Positions 52,880 through 61,697 of a stretch of DNA of 64,000 nucleotides are shown here, in pieces (within the stretch, counting starts at the first letter, position 1; the number at the start of each line of letters is the position of its first letter). A model generated the notes under the pieces. It saw only the letters and a program-made list of their open reading frames with translations. It was not told the DNA's origin and did not search any database. This stretch comes from Halonatronum saccharophilum DSM 13868 (lineage in GTDB: Bacteria; Bacillota; Halanaerobiia; Halobacteroidales; Halobacteroidaceae). The stretch lies in assembly GCF_000517025.1 (NCBI RefSeq), contig NZ_KI912097.1, positions 453,688-517,687 of the forward strand, read 5' to 3'. The position numbers and the translations under genes were made by a program.

Positions 52880-54070
52880 ATGTTAAAGGGGAAGAAGATT
52901 GTTATAGGAGTTACTGGTGGTATAGCTGTTTATAAAGCTGTAGATATAGTAAGTAGATTGAAGAAGTTGGGGGCTGAGGTAAACGTTATTATGACCAAAG
53001 CAGCTACAGAGTTTGTAACTCCTCTGACTTTTCAATCTTTAAGTCATAACCCAGTCGTTGTAGATATGTTTGGAAAAGCTCATTATTGGGATGTTGAGCA
53101 TATATCTTTGGCCGATAAGGCTGATTTGATGTTGATAGCACCTGCAACAGCAAATATAATAGGAAAGATTGCTAATGGGATTGCTGATGATATGTTGTCA
53201 ACAACGATTATGGCAACTAAAGCTAAAGTTGTTCTTTCTCCTGCTATGAATGTAAATATGTATAACAATCCTATTTTTCAAGAAAATCTGTCTTATTTAA
53301 AGGAGAAGGGTTATAAGGTGATTGAAGCTGATGCTGGTTATTTAGCCTGTGGTTATGAAGGAAGAGGTAGGTTACCAGACCCTGAAGAGATCGTAAATAA
53401 TGCAGTTGCGTATCTCCTAGCCCAAGAAGAGGATTTAAAGGGTAAAAGAATTATGATAACTGCTGGTGGTACAAGAGAGGAATTAGATCCTGTAAGGTAT
53501 CTTGGTAATAACTCTTCTGGAAAGATGGGTTATTCTTTAGCAAGGATGGCTAAAGCTAGGGGTGCGGATGTAACTTTAGTATCTGCTTCAACTGAATTAA
53601 GCCCTCCTAAGGGTGTAGATATTATAATAGCCCAGAGTGCATCCCATATGTATAAGGAAGTTTTAGAGAATAGAGAGGGTCAAGATGCTATTATTATGGC
53701 GGCTGCTGTAGCTGATTATCGTCCCAAAAGAAGGTTGGATTCTAAGTTGAAGAAGAAGGAAGGACCTTTATCTTTAGAATTGGATAGAACTGAAGATATC
53801 TTGGCCTCTTTAGGTAAGGATAAAAAGGATCAGGTTTTAGTAGGTTTTGCAGCAGAGTCAGATAATATTATAGAGAATGCTGAATCTAAATTAAAGCGAA
53901 AGAAAGCAGACTTGATAGTAGCTAATGATATTAGCAAGGATGATACAGGTTTTTCATCTGACTCTAATCAAGTGGTAATTATTAGTGAAGATAAGGAAGT
54001 TGAAATTCCTAAATCTAATAAATTAGTAATAGCGGATAAGATTTTGGATCAATTAAATATTCTTTTATAA
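52880..54070 (+). CDS. coaBC: bifunctional phosphopantothenoylcysteine synthetase/decarboxylase
   Basis: A 396-residue CoaBC (Dfp) catalysing two steps to 4'-phosphopantetheine. The N-terminal flavin decarboxylase has GVTGGIAVYKAVDIVSRLKK, the His in HISLADKADLMLIAPATANIIGKIANGIADD, and PAMNVNMYNNPIFQENL with the catalytic ACGYEGRGRLPDPEEI loop. The C-terminal synthetase has ITAGGTREELDPVRYLGNNSSGKMGYSLA and VGFAAESDN. It starts 8 bases after rpoZ and ends the operon at a hairpin terminator. Confidence 0.96.
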   Translation: MLKGKKIVIGVTGGIAVYKAVDIVSRLKKLGAEVNVIMTKAATEFVTPLTFQSLSHNPVVVDMFGKAHYWDVEHISLADKADLMLIAPATANIIGKIANGIADDMLSTTIMATKAKVVLSPAMNVNMYNNPIFQENLSYLKEKGYKVIEADAGYLACGYEGRGRLPDPEEIVNNAVAYLLAQEEDLKGKRIMITAGGTREELDPVRYLGNNSSGKMGYSLARMAKARGADVTLVSASTELSPPKGVDIIIAQSASHMYKEVLENREGQDAIIMAAAVADYRPKRRLDSKLKKKEGPLSLELDRTEDILASLGKDKKDQVLVGFAAESDNIIENAESKLKRKKADLIVANDISKDDTGFSSDSNQVVIISEDKEVEIPKSNKLVIADKILDQLNILL

Positions 54071-54097
54071 AAAGTAGGGTTTTACCCTGCTTTTTTT
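54070..54097 (+). terminator. terminator after coaBC
   Basis: Stem GTAGGGT/ACCCTGC with TTT loop and a T8 run. Confidence 0.85.
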
Positions 54098-54160
54098 GTT
54101 ATTTAATTAGGAAAAGGTTAATAATATATTTGTCTATAATGATTTTCTATGAATCTTTTC

Positions 54161-54407
54161 TTGACAAGATCACCAGAATTAATTATAATCTAGTATAATA
54201 CCAATAACATTCGTTACATTGTAGTTTGTAATAGGTAATTTGTAGCTAAGTAGGATTTGTAGTATGTAAGGCTGTAGGGATTTAGTGTATTAGTGTAGAT
54301 AAAAAAGTAGAACAGTAATTTGGTAGGAGATATTGTTTATTAAATGGGTGTAGTATAGCTATATCTATTTTTAGTATAAACCAGTCCTACGGGAGTGGTT
54401 TTTTTGT
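54161..54407 (+). promoter_or_regulatory. consensus promoter with long attenuator-like leader
   Basis: TTGACA (54161) and TATAAT (54184) with a 17-base spacer form the best promoter in the window. A ~190-base transcribed leader follows, rich in GTAGTTTGTA/GTAGTATGTA words. It ends in a terminator stem AAACCAGTCC/GGGAGTGGTTT (54378-54401) with a T7 run before the ABC importer genes. It is not a T-box (no GGTGGTACCGCG). The regulating signal is unknown. Confidence 0.6.
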
Positions 54408-54449
54408 ATATGATATTAAATAATAAGAGAAATCGAGGAGGAGAAGTGT

Positions 54450-55427
54450 ATGAAGAAGGTTATTACTTTTATTAGTATATTTTTATTAGGGTTAATTTTA
54501 ATTGGGTGTAGTAGTGAAGAAGCTAGTCAGGATGGAGAAAAAAGAATTGGAGTTATTCAGATTGTAGAACATCCAGCTTTAGATGCAGCAAGAGAAGGGT
54601 TTATGGATGTATTAGAAGAGCAAGGGTATAAAGATGGAGAAGGAGTTACTTATAATTATCAGAATGCACAGGGTGATATGTCAACAGCTCAGACAATTGC
54701 TAACCAATTTGCTAATGATAATTTAGATATGATCTTAGCCATTGCAACACCAACATCTCAGGCGGTAGCAAATAATATAAACGAGACACCAATTTTGATT
54801 ACAGCGGTAACTGATCCAAAGAGTGCAGGGTTGGTTGACAGTTTAGATAAACCTGGAAGTAACTTAACTGGTACAAGTGATCTAACACCGGTTAAGGAGC
54901 AATTAGAATTGATTCAGAGGATAAAACCAGATGTTCAAAGGGTAGGGATTCTTTATAACGCTGGAGAGAGTAACTCTGTAGTCCAAGTAGATTTGGCCCA
55001 AAAAGCAGCAGATGAGTTAGGACTTGAGTTGGTAAAAGCTACAGTAAGTTCAAGTAATGAGGTTTATCAGAGTGCACAATCTCTAGATGGTAGGGTAGAT
55101 GCTATCTATATTCCAACTGATAATACAGTTATATCGGCAATTCAATCGGTGGTGAGTGTAGCTAACGAGAGTAACATACCTTTGGTAGTTGGTGAGGACA
55201 ATGCAGTAGAAGAAGGGGCGTTGGCAACTGTAGGTATCAATTATTATCAATTAGGTCGTCAAACTGCCAAGATGGCTATTGAAGTCTTTGAAGGGGCAGA
55301 TACAGCCCAAATGCCTATTCAATATCTAGAGAATACAGATTTGGTAATCAATCTTAAAGCAGCTCAAGCAATGGGTATAGAATTAGATGAAGAGTTAATC
55401 AAAGAAGCTAAGAGGGTAATAGAGTAG
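54450..55427 (+). CDS. ABC importer substrate-binding lipoprotein (TrpX/COG2984-like)
   Basis: A 325-residue lipoprotein: signal segment ITFISIFLLGLILIGCSSEEAS with a lipobox ending IGC. The mature protein has the two-lobed fold of COG2984 (GVIQIVEHPALDAAREGFMDVLEEQGY, LAIATPTSQAVANN, VGILYNAGESNSVVQV, VGEDNAVEEGALATVGINYYQLGRQTA). Related systems import tryptophan or tyrosine, others have unknown ligands. GGAGGAGAAG precedes the ATG. It is first of a three-gene operon behind an attenuator-like leader. Confidence 0.9.
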   Translation: MKKVITFISIFLLGLILIGCSSEEASQDGEKRIGVIQIVEHPALDAAREGFMDVLEEQGYKDGEGVTYNYQNAQGDMSTAQTIANQFANDNLDMILAIATPTSQAVANNINETPILITAVTDPKSAGLVDSLDKPGSNLTGTSDLTPVKEQLELIQRIKPDVQRVGILYNAGESNSVVQVDLAQKAADELGLELVKATVSSSNEVYQSAQSLDGRVDAIYIPTDNTVISAIQSVVSVANESNIPLVVGEDNAVEEGALATVGINYYQLGRQTAKMAIEVFEGADTAQMPIQYLENTDLVINLKAAQAMGIELDEELIKEAKRVIE

Positions 55428-55438
55428 GAGGAGTAAAA

Positions 55439-56338
55439 TTGAACTTGAATTTTATCGTACCATCTATAGAACAAGGTTTAGTATATGGAATTATGGCTTT
55501 AGGGGTCTATCTAACCTTTAAGATACTGGACTTTCCGGATTTGACAGTGGATGGGAGTTTCCCATTAGGAGGAGCAGTAGCTGCTAAGATGATAGTTTCT
55601 GGGGCCAACCCCTTGGTAGCGACGTTAGTAGCATCTATATTTGGAGTTTTAGCAGGAGTAATTACAGGTCTTTTGCATACTAAGCTAAAGATTACTGGTT
55701 TATTATCGGGAATTTTAACGATGACGGCACTCTATTCAATTAATTTAAGGTTGATGGGAAGGGCCAACATCTCTCTTCTAAATGAGGTTAGGATTTTTGA
55801 TCACTTTAGAGGCTTAAATATCTTTGGAAGAGATAGGTTGATCTTCTTTCTAATAACAGTAATAATCTTGAAAGTTCTAATCGATTGGTTCTTAAGAACT
55901 GAATTGGGTTTGGCTTTAATTGCAACAGGTGATAATAAGAAGATGATTAGGAGTTTAGGTGTAAATACTGATTTAATGACTATTTTGGGGCTGGGTCTAT
56001 CTAATGGGTTAGTTGCGCTTTCAGGCGCTTTAGTAGCCCAATATCAAGGTTTTACTGATGTAGGTATGGGTATTGGTATTATTATTATCGGTTTGGCTTC
56101 AGTGATTATAGGAGAGACCTTAATTAGAAGTGATAAGATATGGTGGGCAACCCTTGGGGTGCTTTTTGGTTCAGTAATCTATCGCTTAGTAATAATGACA
56201 GCTTTAAGGTTGAATTTAAACCCTAATGACTTAAAGTTAATGACTGCTCTTCTTGTGATATTAGCTTTAGGTGGACCAGAGTTGAAAAAACTTAATTTAG
56301 GTATTTTTAGATCTAAGGAGGGTGAGGTTGATGCTTAA
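55439..56338 (+). CDS. ABC importer permease (COG4120-like)
   Basis: A 299-residue membrane subunit with about eight to nine hydrophobic segments. The start SIEQGLVYGIMALGVYLTFKILDFPDLTVDGSFPLGGAV and later VALSGALVAQYQGFTDVGMGIGIIIIGLASVIIGE are typical of this BPD_transp_2 permease family. TTG start with GGAGGAG. It follows the lipoprotein by 11 bases and overlaps the ATPase gene by 8 bases, so subunits are coupled in translation. Confidence 0.92.
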   Translation: MNLNFIVPSIEQGLVYGIMALGVYLTFKILDFPDLTVDGSFPLGGAVAAKMIVSGANPLVATLVASIFGVLAGVITGLLHTKLKITGLLSGILTMTALYSINLRLMGRANISLLNEVRIFDHFRGLNIFGRDRLIFFLITVIILKVLIDWFLRTELGLALIATGDNKKMIRSLGVNTDLMTILGLGLSNGLVALSGALVAQYQGFTDVGMGIGIIIIGLASVIIGETLIRSDKIWWATLGVLFGSVIYRLVIMTALRLNLNPNDLKLMTALLVILALGGPELKKLNLGIFRSKEGEVDA

Positions 56339-57128
56339 GGTTAAAGGTGCTTTAAAGGTCTTTAATAAGGGTACGATTAATCAAAATGTGGCTTTAAGGA
56401 ATGTGGACTTGGAGTTAAAGAGTGGAGAGTTTTTAACTGTTGTTGGTAGTAATGGTGCAGGAAAGTCTACTTTGTTAAATACAGTTGCAGGTAATTTTCC
56501 TTTAGATAAAGGGAGTATATCTATAGATGGAATAGATGTTACATCGTTTCCCGATTATAAACGGGCCAACCTTATTAGTCGTGTCTTTCAAGATCCATTA
56601 CAGGGAACAGCAGCCTCGATGACGATTGCAGAGAATTTGGTGTTGGCCCTTAAACGAAGTTCCAGATTAAGCTTGAAGCTGGGTATCAACTCTAAGCGTG
56701 AGGAGGAGTTTAAAGAGGCTTTAAGTATCTTAGGGCTAGGGTTAGAAGACAGGTTAGGTGATAAGGTAGGTCTCTTATCTGGAGGGCAGAGGCAAGCTCT
56801 CACTTTGGTAATGGCTACTTTAGAGAAACCAAAGGTATTACTATTAGATGAGCATACCGCAGCCCTAGATCCAAAAACTGCTAAAAATATAGTAGATATA
56901 ACAAAGAAGTTGATTAAAGAGTACAATTTAACAGTACTAATGGTAACCCATGATCTAAATCAAGCTTTAGATTTAGGAGATCGGACTATAATGATGGATA
57001 AGGGTGAGATCGTCTTAGATATTAGCGGAAAAGAGAGAGAGAAGATGACAATAGAAGGTTTATTAGAGCAGTTTAGCAGAGCACGAGGAAGTCGCTTAAG
57101 TAATGATAGAATATTATTAGCTCAATAG
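56331..57128 (+). CDS. ABC importer ATP-binding protein (COG1101-like)
   Basis: A 265-residue ATPase. Walker A is VVGSNGAGKSTLLNTVAG, the signature is LLSGGQRQALTLVMA, Walker B is VLLLDEHTAALD, and the switch His is in MVTHDLNQALDL. The Q-loop lies in ISRVFQDPLQGTA. The DEHTAALD variant is characteristic of the COG1101 group. ATG 56331 with AAGGAGGG 8 bases upstream is preferred over GTG 56322. Third gene of the importer, ended by a hairpin. Confidence 0.95.
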   Translation: MLKVKGALKVFNKGTINQNVALRNVDLELKSGEFLTVVGSNGAGKSTLLNTVAGNFPLDKGSISIDGIDVTSFPDYKRANLISRVFQDPLQGTAASMTIAENLVLALKRSSRLSLKLGINSKREEEFKEALSILGLGLEDRLGDKVGLLSGGQRQALTLVMATLEKPKVLLLDEHTAALDPKTAKNIVDITKKLIKEYNLTVLMVTHDLNQALDLGDRTIMMDKGEIVLDISGKEREKMTIEGLLEQFSRARGSRLSNDRILLAQ

Positions 57129-57143
57129 GAGAAAGATAATAGG

Positions 57144-57175
57144 GGTTGAGGTCAGAAATGGCCTCAATCTTTTTG
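57144..57175 (+). terminator. terminator of the ABC importer operon
   Basis: Stem GGTTGAGGTC/GGCCTCAATC with loop AGAAAT, then TTTTTG. Confidence 0.8.
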
Positions 57176-57514
57176 TGTAAATTAATGGATAGATACTTGC
57201 TGCTAGTTGCTAGCTATTAGCTAACTATATCCACTAAAGTAGGTTTTAAAGTTTTTAGCTAAAAGCCAGTAGCTAGAGAGGGTTTAAATATAAAGGAAGT
57301 TGCATAATTATTAACAAACTATGAATAAATATTAATAAATCCTTGAAAATAGATGGGGATTTTGGTATAGTATATCTTAGGGATAATTATAAATAGTATA
57401 ATATGCAGTTTTAAATTTAAAAAATAATGATATAGGAGTAAGAAATTACATTATTCCTATTGATTTCAAATAGTAGATATTTTAAATGAGTATTGATAAG
57501 GGAGGAATTGAAAG
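57176..57514 (+). promoter_or_regulatory. repeat relic and promoter before the MFS gene
   Basis: Positions 57194-57290 carry TTGCTGCTAGTTGCTAGCTA and TAGCTAAAAGCCAGTAGCTAG, an intergenic repeat that can fold. A promoter follows: TTGAAA (57343), 17-base spacer, TATAGT (57366). GGGAGGA is the ribosome site. No gene is supported. Confidence 0.5.
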
Positions 57515-58741
57515 ATGGAAGTTGTAGAGGATCAGAAATTTTCGCAACAAAAGAATAGATGGATGTACATACCTTTAGGACTTATAATCTTTATGTGTAT
57601 GGGTACTGTATATGCTTGGAGTATATTTAGAAAGCCAGTTGAGGAACTTTTTGGTATAAGTGCTACTCAAAGTGGTTTGCCTTATATGGCTTTTTTGGTT
57701 TCGTATGCAGTCTTAATGCCTATAGCAGGTGGGATGATAGATAAGTACGGGCCAAGAAAGATGACTATATCTGGAGGCTTGCTGGTATCTATAGGGTGGC
57801 TTTTAGCTGGATTTTCTCCAGAGATCAATTTTGCTTTTCTAATATTCTCCTATGGGATAATTGGTGGTGCAGGTGTTGGGATAGCCTATGGAGCTCCTAT
57901 GGCGGTAGCTGCTAAATGGTTTCCTGATAAGAAGGGCTTGGCAGTAGGGATGACCCTGGGTGGTTTTGGACTCTCACCTTTAGTAACTGCGCCTTTAGCT
58001 AATTGGTTGATAGATGGGTATGGACCTTTTGTTGCTTTTAAGGTAATAGGGATAGCATTTGCTATTATTATTACCATCTTATCCTTGCCTTTAAAATTTC
58101 CAGATGAAGAGCTTGGAGTTGAAGATGAGGATGACTTTGAGGCAAAGATAGATATTGATACTAAAAGTATGTTAAATACTCCTGTCTTTTATGGTCTCTG
58201 GATAACTTATATAATAGGTACTCTGACAGGGCTTATGGCTATTGGGATTGCTAGTCCAGTAGGTGAAGAGGTAGTAGGTTTAGAGGCAAGACAGGCAGCC
58301 TTTATGGTCTCTTTCTTTGCTATCTTTAATGGTATAGGTAGACCTATCTTTGGTTGGATTACCGATAGATACAGTCCTAAGTGGGCTGCAGTATCTTCTT
58401 ATATTTTAATCATTATTGCATCTTTATTGATGCTGATAGCAGGAGAGGGTAATGCCTTTATTTATGGGCTTGCTTTTGCAATATTCTGGCTTAATTTAGG
58501 AGGGTGGTTGGCAATTGTTCCAGCAGCTACGGCTATCTTCTTTGGTGATAAGCATTATAGTAAGAACTATGGTTATCTCTTTACAGCTTATGGAGTTGGA
58601 GCTATATTTGGTAACTTTATCTCTGGTAGGTTAAGAGATGTATTAGGAACTTATTTATATACATTCTATCCAACAGCTATTTTAGCTGGAATAGGGATTA
58701 TTATAGCAATCTTCTTCTTGGATAATGAGAAAATTGCTTGA
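57515..58741 (+). CDS. OFA-family MFS transporter
   Basis: A 408-residue major facilitator with 12 hydrophobic segments. PLGLIIFMCMGTVYAWSIFRKPVEELFGIS starts TM1, as in oxalate/formate antiporter relatives. GGMIDKYGPRKM is the loop 2-3 motif, and GRPIFGWITDRYSPK is its repeat in the second half. AFMVSFFAIFNGIGRPI and YGVGAIFGNFISGRLRD support the OFA group. Such proteins move small carboxylates, but the substrate is not certain. Single gene, converging on cooS across a large hairpin. Confidence 0.88.
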   Translation: MEVVEDQKFSQQKNRWMYIPLGLIIFMCMGTVYAWSIFRKPVEELFGISATQSGLPYMAFLVSYAVLMPIAGGMIDKYGPRKMTISGGLLVSIGWLLAGFSPEINFAFLIFSYGIIGGAGVGIAYGAPMAVAAKWFPDKKGLAVGMTLGGFGLSPLVTAPLANWLIDGYGPFVAFKVIGIAFAIIITILSLPLKFPDEELGVEDEDDFEAKIDIDTKSMLNTPVFYGLWITYIIGTLTGLMAIGIASPVGEEVVGLEARQAAFMVSFFAIFNGIGRPIFGWITDRYSPKWAAVSSYILIIIASLLMLIAGEGNAFIYGLAFAIFWLNLGGWLAIVPAATAIFFGDKHYSKNYGYLFTAYGVGAIFGNFISGRLRDVLGTYLYTFYPTAILAGIGIIIAIFFLDNEKIA

Positions 58742-58808
58742 TAGTTATTAAGTATGAGTGTTGGAAAATACAAAAATTTCCAGGAGAAAATAAATTTTAA
58801 AATAATTT

Positions 58809-58920
58809 AGCAACGAATTAACGCAAATCAAGCCAATTAAAGATCAAAAATCAAGGTCTAAAATTAATTTTAGACCTTGATTTTGATTTAAATTAGCGAA
58901 GATGGGTGTAATTCGTTGCT
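58809..58920. terminator. nested convergent terminator between MFS gene and cooS
   Basis: Inner perfect stem AAAATCAAGGTCTAAAATT and complement (58847-58884). An outer stem AGCAACGAATTA/TAATTCGTTGCT lies at 58809 and 58909. The inner hairpin with flanking A and T tracts should stop both transcripts. Confidence 0.75.
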
Positions 58921-58933
58921 ATTTTTATTAATG

Positions 58934-61066
58934 TTATTCTAATCCCAACTCTTTTCTCTTCTTATTGATATGATCTACATAGATATCTACTGTTTTTTCT
59001 GCATCCATCTCTACTACTACCTTTCCTAGTCCTAACTCTTCAGTAGTTTCGGTTAAGGTTTTAACCACTACATCACTACCTGTAATCGATGGAACTGGGG
59101 CAATATGGACTAACCATCCTAAGGCTATTGCTGTACAAGCATCTGCTACTGCTTTCTGCTCTAGGTACTCTGGTGCTCCAATGACTAAAGGTAGTTTATT
59201 TGTATCTACATCTAATTCATCAGCAATCTCTTTGGCTGTCTGAGTCATCTTACCGATATCAACACAGGCTCCATAGTTTAGAACTGGAGGAATACCTAAC
59301 TGTTCACAGACTGCTTTCAAACCGTCTCCAGCTTCTTGAGCGGCTTTAGGATCTGTTAAACCAGTATACTGCATAACACTGGAAGTACATCCTCCTGATA
59401 AGACAAGGATGTTATTCTCTATTAGACCTTTAGTAATCTTGAAGATATTACTCCCACCTTGTCCATATCTAGCAGTAGTACAACCAACAATAGTAGCAAT
59501 TCCTTTGATATTCCCATTGGCTATCTGTTCAATAAGGGGTGTAAAACTTCCTCCTAAGGCTTCTCTTACTGACTCTGTACTGAATCCTACAGTACAATCA
59601 GATACATAAGGAGGAATATAGGTCTCTTTATTCTCTTGTTTTCTCTCTTTGAAGGATTCTATTGCTTTATTTAAGGCTTTTTGGGCTTGTTCTTTCATCT
59701 TCTCTGGAATAAAATCTAAGGTTTCTGTTCCTTGTAGTTTGATTACTGGATGGGTACTCAATAGCTTAGTACCAAATTTCTTTGCAAATAAAGGCATAGT
59801 AGGAACTGTACAGTTATAATCGAACATAAACATATCGACGACTCCAGTAGCAAGAAGGTATTCTTGGGATAACCATTCTCCTTCTTGACCACCGTATCCT
59901 TTGGTATTGTGAGTTCCAGAGTAGTTCATAAGCTGTTGACCTTCACAGACATGGCCAAGGATTTGAATGCCATCTGCACCAGCATCTTTAGCTTTTTGTT
60001 GCCATTCATCACTAGAAGCAAGGTCGATTGCCACATGAGCAAGTAGTGGCATATGTCCATTTGTAATAACATTGACCATATTCTTTTCTAAAAGACCCAT
60101 ATTCTGTTTCTTTTTAGTAATTTCTTGGGTACCCATTAAGATCTCTTGTAGTATATCTAAGAGGAATAATCCTTGGTATTCATTAGCAATACCTAAGCGA
60201 ACAGATCTTAATAAAAATTCGATAGGATCAGAGTTGAAGTTGGTCATACATTGGGTTTGAGAATAGGCAACTTCACTATACCCACCTCCTGGGAACAATC
60301 CAAGCTTTCTCCATAACTTTTTTCTTTTTTCTGGAGCAAAGGCTTTGACAGCTTCAGATTCAAGGTGATAGGGTCTGTGAATATCGTCAATAACCCAATT
60401 AGCGAAATCGACTGCTAATTGTTCAATTGCTTTATTAGAATCTAACCCTGCCATTTCGGCAAATTTTTTTAACTTTTCTCCATCACGAATCTTTAATCCA
60501 CTCTCGGAGTGTTCACCAGCAGCTTTTAGTGTACGGGCAGCTTGTTGAGCGTGGAATATATTGGCTGATGTACCTATAGTCACATGTCTATACATAAAGT
60601 TTCTTGCTACCATTGTATGAGCATCGACGCCACAGGTCCCCCTAGATGCTTTTGGGTGTATCCTACAAGGTCCGTTGGCGCAGAGTTGGCAGGATAGCCC
60701 TTCAACACAGAATTTACACTGGATAGGTTGCTGTTGGCTAAAACGGTCGAAGACATTGGTTATATCGGCTTTGTTGACTACTTGATACATTTCTCTCATT
60801 GCTGGATCAATTATTACATTCATTGGGTATCCATCTATAGATTGATCCTTCTTTTCAATATGTTCTCTTTGCCATTTGTGGACCTCTTCCATTGATAGAG
60901 ATTTTTCTATCTTTTCATAATCTGCTTTAAACTTTTTGTGAATATCTTGGTGATTATCAGGCTCATTATAATCTTCATCAGATAATTGAGAGCCTATAGC
61001 CTTTCCGCTTCCTCTCATTCTAGCGGTACTTCGCTCATAAGATTCTTTTACATCTTTGTCAGACAT
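58934..61066 (-). CDS. cooS: anaerobic Ni-Fe carbon monoxide dehydrogenase catalytic subunit, divergent
   Basis: A 710-residue CooS that interconverts CO and CO2. Against CODH-II as I recall it, all C-cluster ligands remain: His338, Cys374, Cys419, Cys529, Cys560, Cys601; Lys638 matches the catalytic lysine. B-cluster cysteines 126, 129, 134 and 145 are in LSCQLCANGPCRI...GTCG. The D-cluster pair is CKFC (117, 120), the CX2C spacing linked to [2Fe-2S] D-clusters, instead of CX7C. The catalytic His93 position appears to be Asn169. The C295 loop reads GHVCEGQQ, not GICCTGNE. There is a ~100-residue N-terminal extension. No cooC, cooF, hydrogenase or ACS gene is adjacent. AAAGGAGGC precedes the ATG. 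Confidence 0.92.
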   Translation of the reverse strand: MSDKDVKESYERSTARMRGSGKAIGSQLSDEDYNEPDNHQDIHKKFKADYEKIEKSLSMEEVHKWQREHIEKKDQSIDGYPMNVIIDPAMREMYQVVNKADITNVFDRFSQQQPIQCKFCVEGLSCQLCANGPCRIHPKASRGTCGVDAHTMVARNFMYRHVTIGTSANIFHAQQAARTLKAAGEHSESGLKIRDGEKLKKFAEMAGLDSNKAIEQLAVDFANWVIDDIHRPYHLESEAVKAFAPEKRKKLWRKLGLFPGGGYSEVAYSQTQCMTNFNSDPIEFLLRSVRLGIANEYQGLFLLDILQEILMGTQEITKKKQNMGLLEKNMVNVITNGHMPLLAHVAIDLASSDEWQQKAKDAGADGIQILGHVCEGQQLMNYSGTHNTKGYGGQEGEWLSQEYLLATGVVDMFMFDYNCTVPTMPLFAKKFGTKLLSTHPVIKLQGTETLDFIPEKMKEQAQKALNKAIESFKERKQENKETYIPPYVSDCTVGFSTESVREALGGSFTPLIEQIANGNIKGIATIVGCTTARYGQGGSNIFKITKGLIENNILVLSGGCTSSVMQYTGLTDPKAAQEAGDGLKAVCEQLGIPPVLNYGACVDIGKMTQTAKEIADELDVDTNKLPLVIGAPEYLEQKAVADACTAIALGWLVHIAPVPSITGSDVVVKTLTETTEELGLGKVVVEMDAEKTVDIYVDHINKKRKELGLE

Positions 61067-61146
61067 TTTTTTGCCTCCTTTTTATTTTTAGTTATCACAT
61101 TTAATTTGTATTATTAAATCATTTTTTATACGAGATAAAGAAATAA

Positions 61147-61461
61147 ATATTAAAAGCCTATAAGTCAAACATACCTATAGTTAATTTAAGGGCTTTTGGT
61201 TTATCAGTCTTTTCTATGGGAGAGATTGATGAGAAGAAGGCCACTTTTGTAATCTTAGAAGAGGACTTAGATAATAATAAGTATACTTTAACCTTAGACT
61301 ACAAGATAATAGGGATGATTGTTGTAGGAGATATGGTTAAGGCTTTGGCTTTGCGAAAGGTTATAGCAAAAGGGATTGAGCTAGATGGGGTGGACTTTAG
61401 TGACTTATCGCCAGATGAGCTGGTTGAGATAATAGCTAAAGAAGGTTTTGTGATGGTATAA
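61147..61461 (+). pseudogene. C-terminal remnant of an FAD/NAD oxidoreductase
   Basis: A 105-codon open frame without start codon or ribosome site at its beginning; the first ATG (61216) lies inside it. The text LKAYKSNIPIVNLRAFGLSVFSMGEIDEK, then DNNKYTLTLDYKIIGMIVVGDMVKALALRKVIAKG, resembles the C-terminal part of rubredoxin/nitrite-reductase-type FAD-NAD(P)H oxidoreductases. In those proteins 'VFSxGDID' and 'KIVGAILVGD' are usual words. The FAD and NAD Rossmann domains are missing. Such oxidoreductases commonly accompany CooS with CooF, so this is probably the decayed partner gene. Identification is by eye. Confidence 0.55.
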
Positions 61462-61474
61462 AACTGATACTTAA

Positions 61475-61652
61475 TAGTAATATAGTGTAGATTTATTACT
61501 GGTGATGAGTAATCAGTAATGAGTAATCAGTAATGAGTAAAACCTTAAGAAAACAAAAAACCCTTTGTTAGCTAAGACTTATAAGAAGTTTTGAGATTTT
61601 GACTTTACTCATTACCCATTACTAGTGGCACGAAAGTGAAGCTTTATTACTA
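61475..61652 (+). repeat. MITE-like element, copy 3
   Basis: 178 bp, same orientation and internal order as the copy at 38.3 kb, including GTGATGAGTAATCAGTAATG and AAAACCTTAAGAAAACA. The left terminal repeat has decayed (TAGTAATATAG) and one GAGTAATCAGTAAT unit is duplicated. No coding capacity. Confidence 0.78.
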
Positions 61653-61697
61653 TATAATTTAGAATAGTATAATTGCTTAGAAAGGGGATAAACATTT

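Noticed and set aside
54161-54407. T-box leader for the ABC importer
   Set aside because: No GGTGGTACCGCG-like antiterminator sequence and no stem I features.
61216-61461. Independent 81-residue gene
   Set aside because: No ribosome site. The frame is open 69 bases further upstream with sequence that continues the same domain, so a truncated oxidoreductase is a better explanation.
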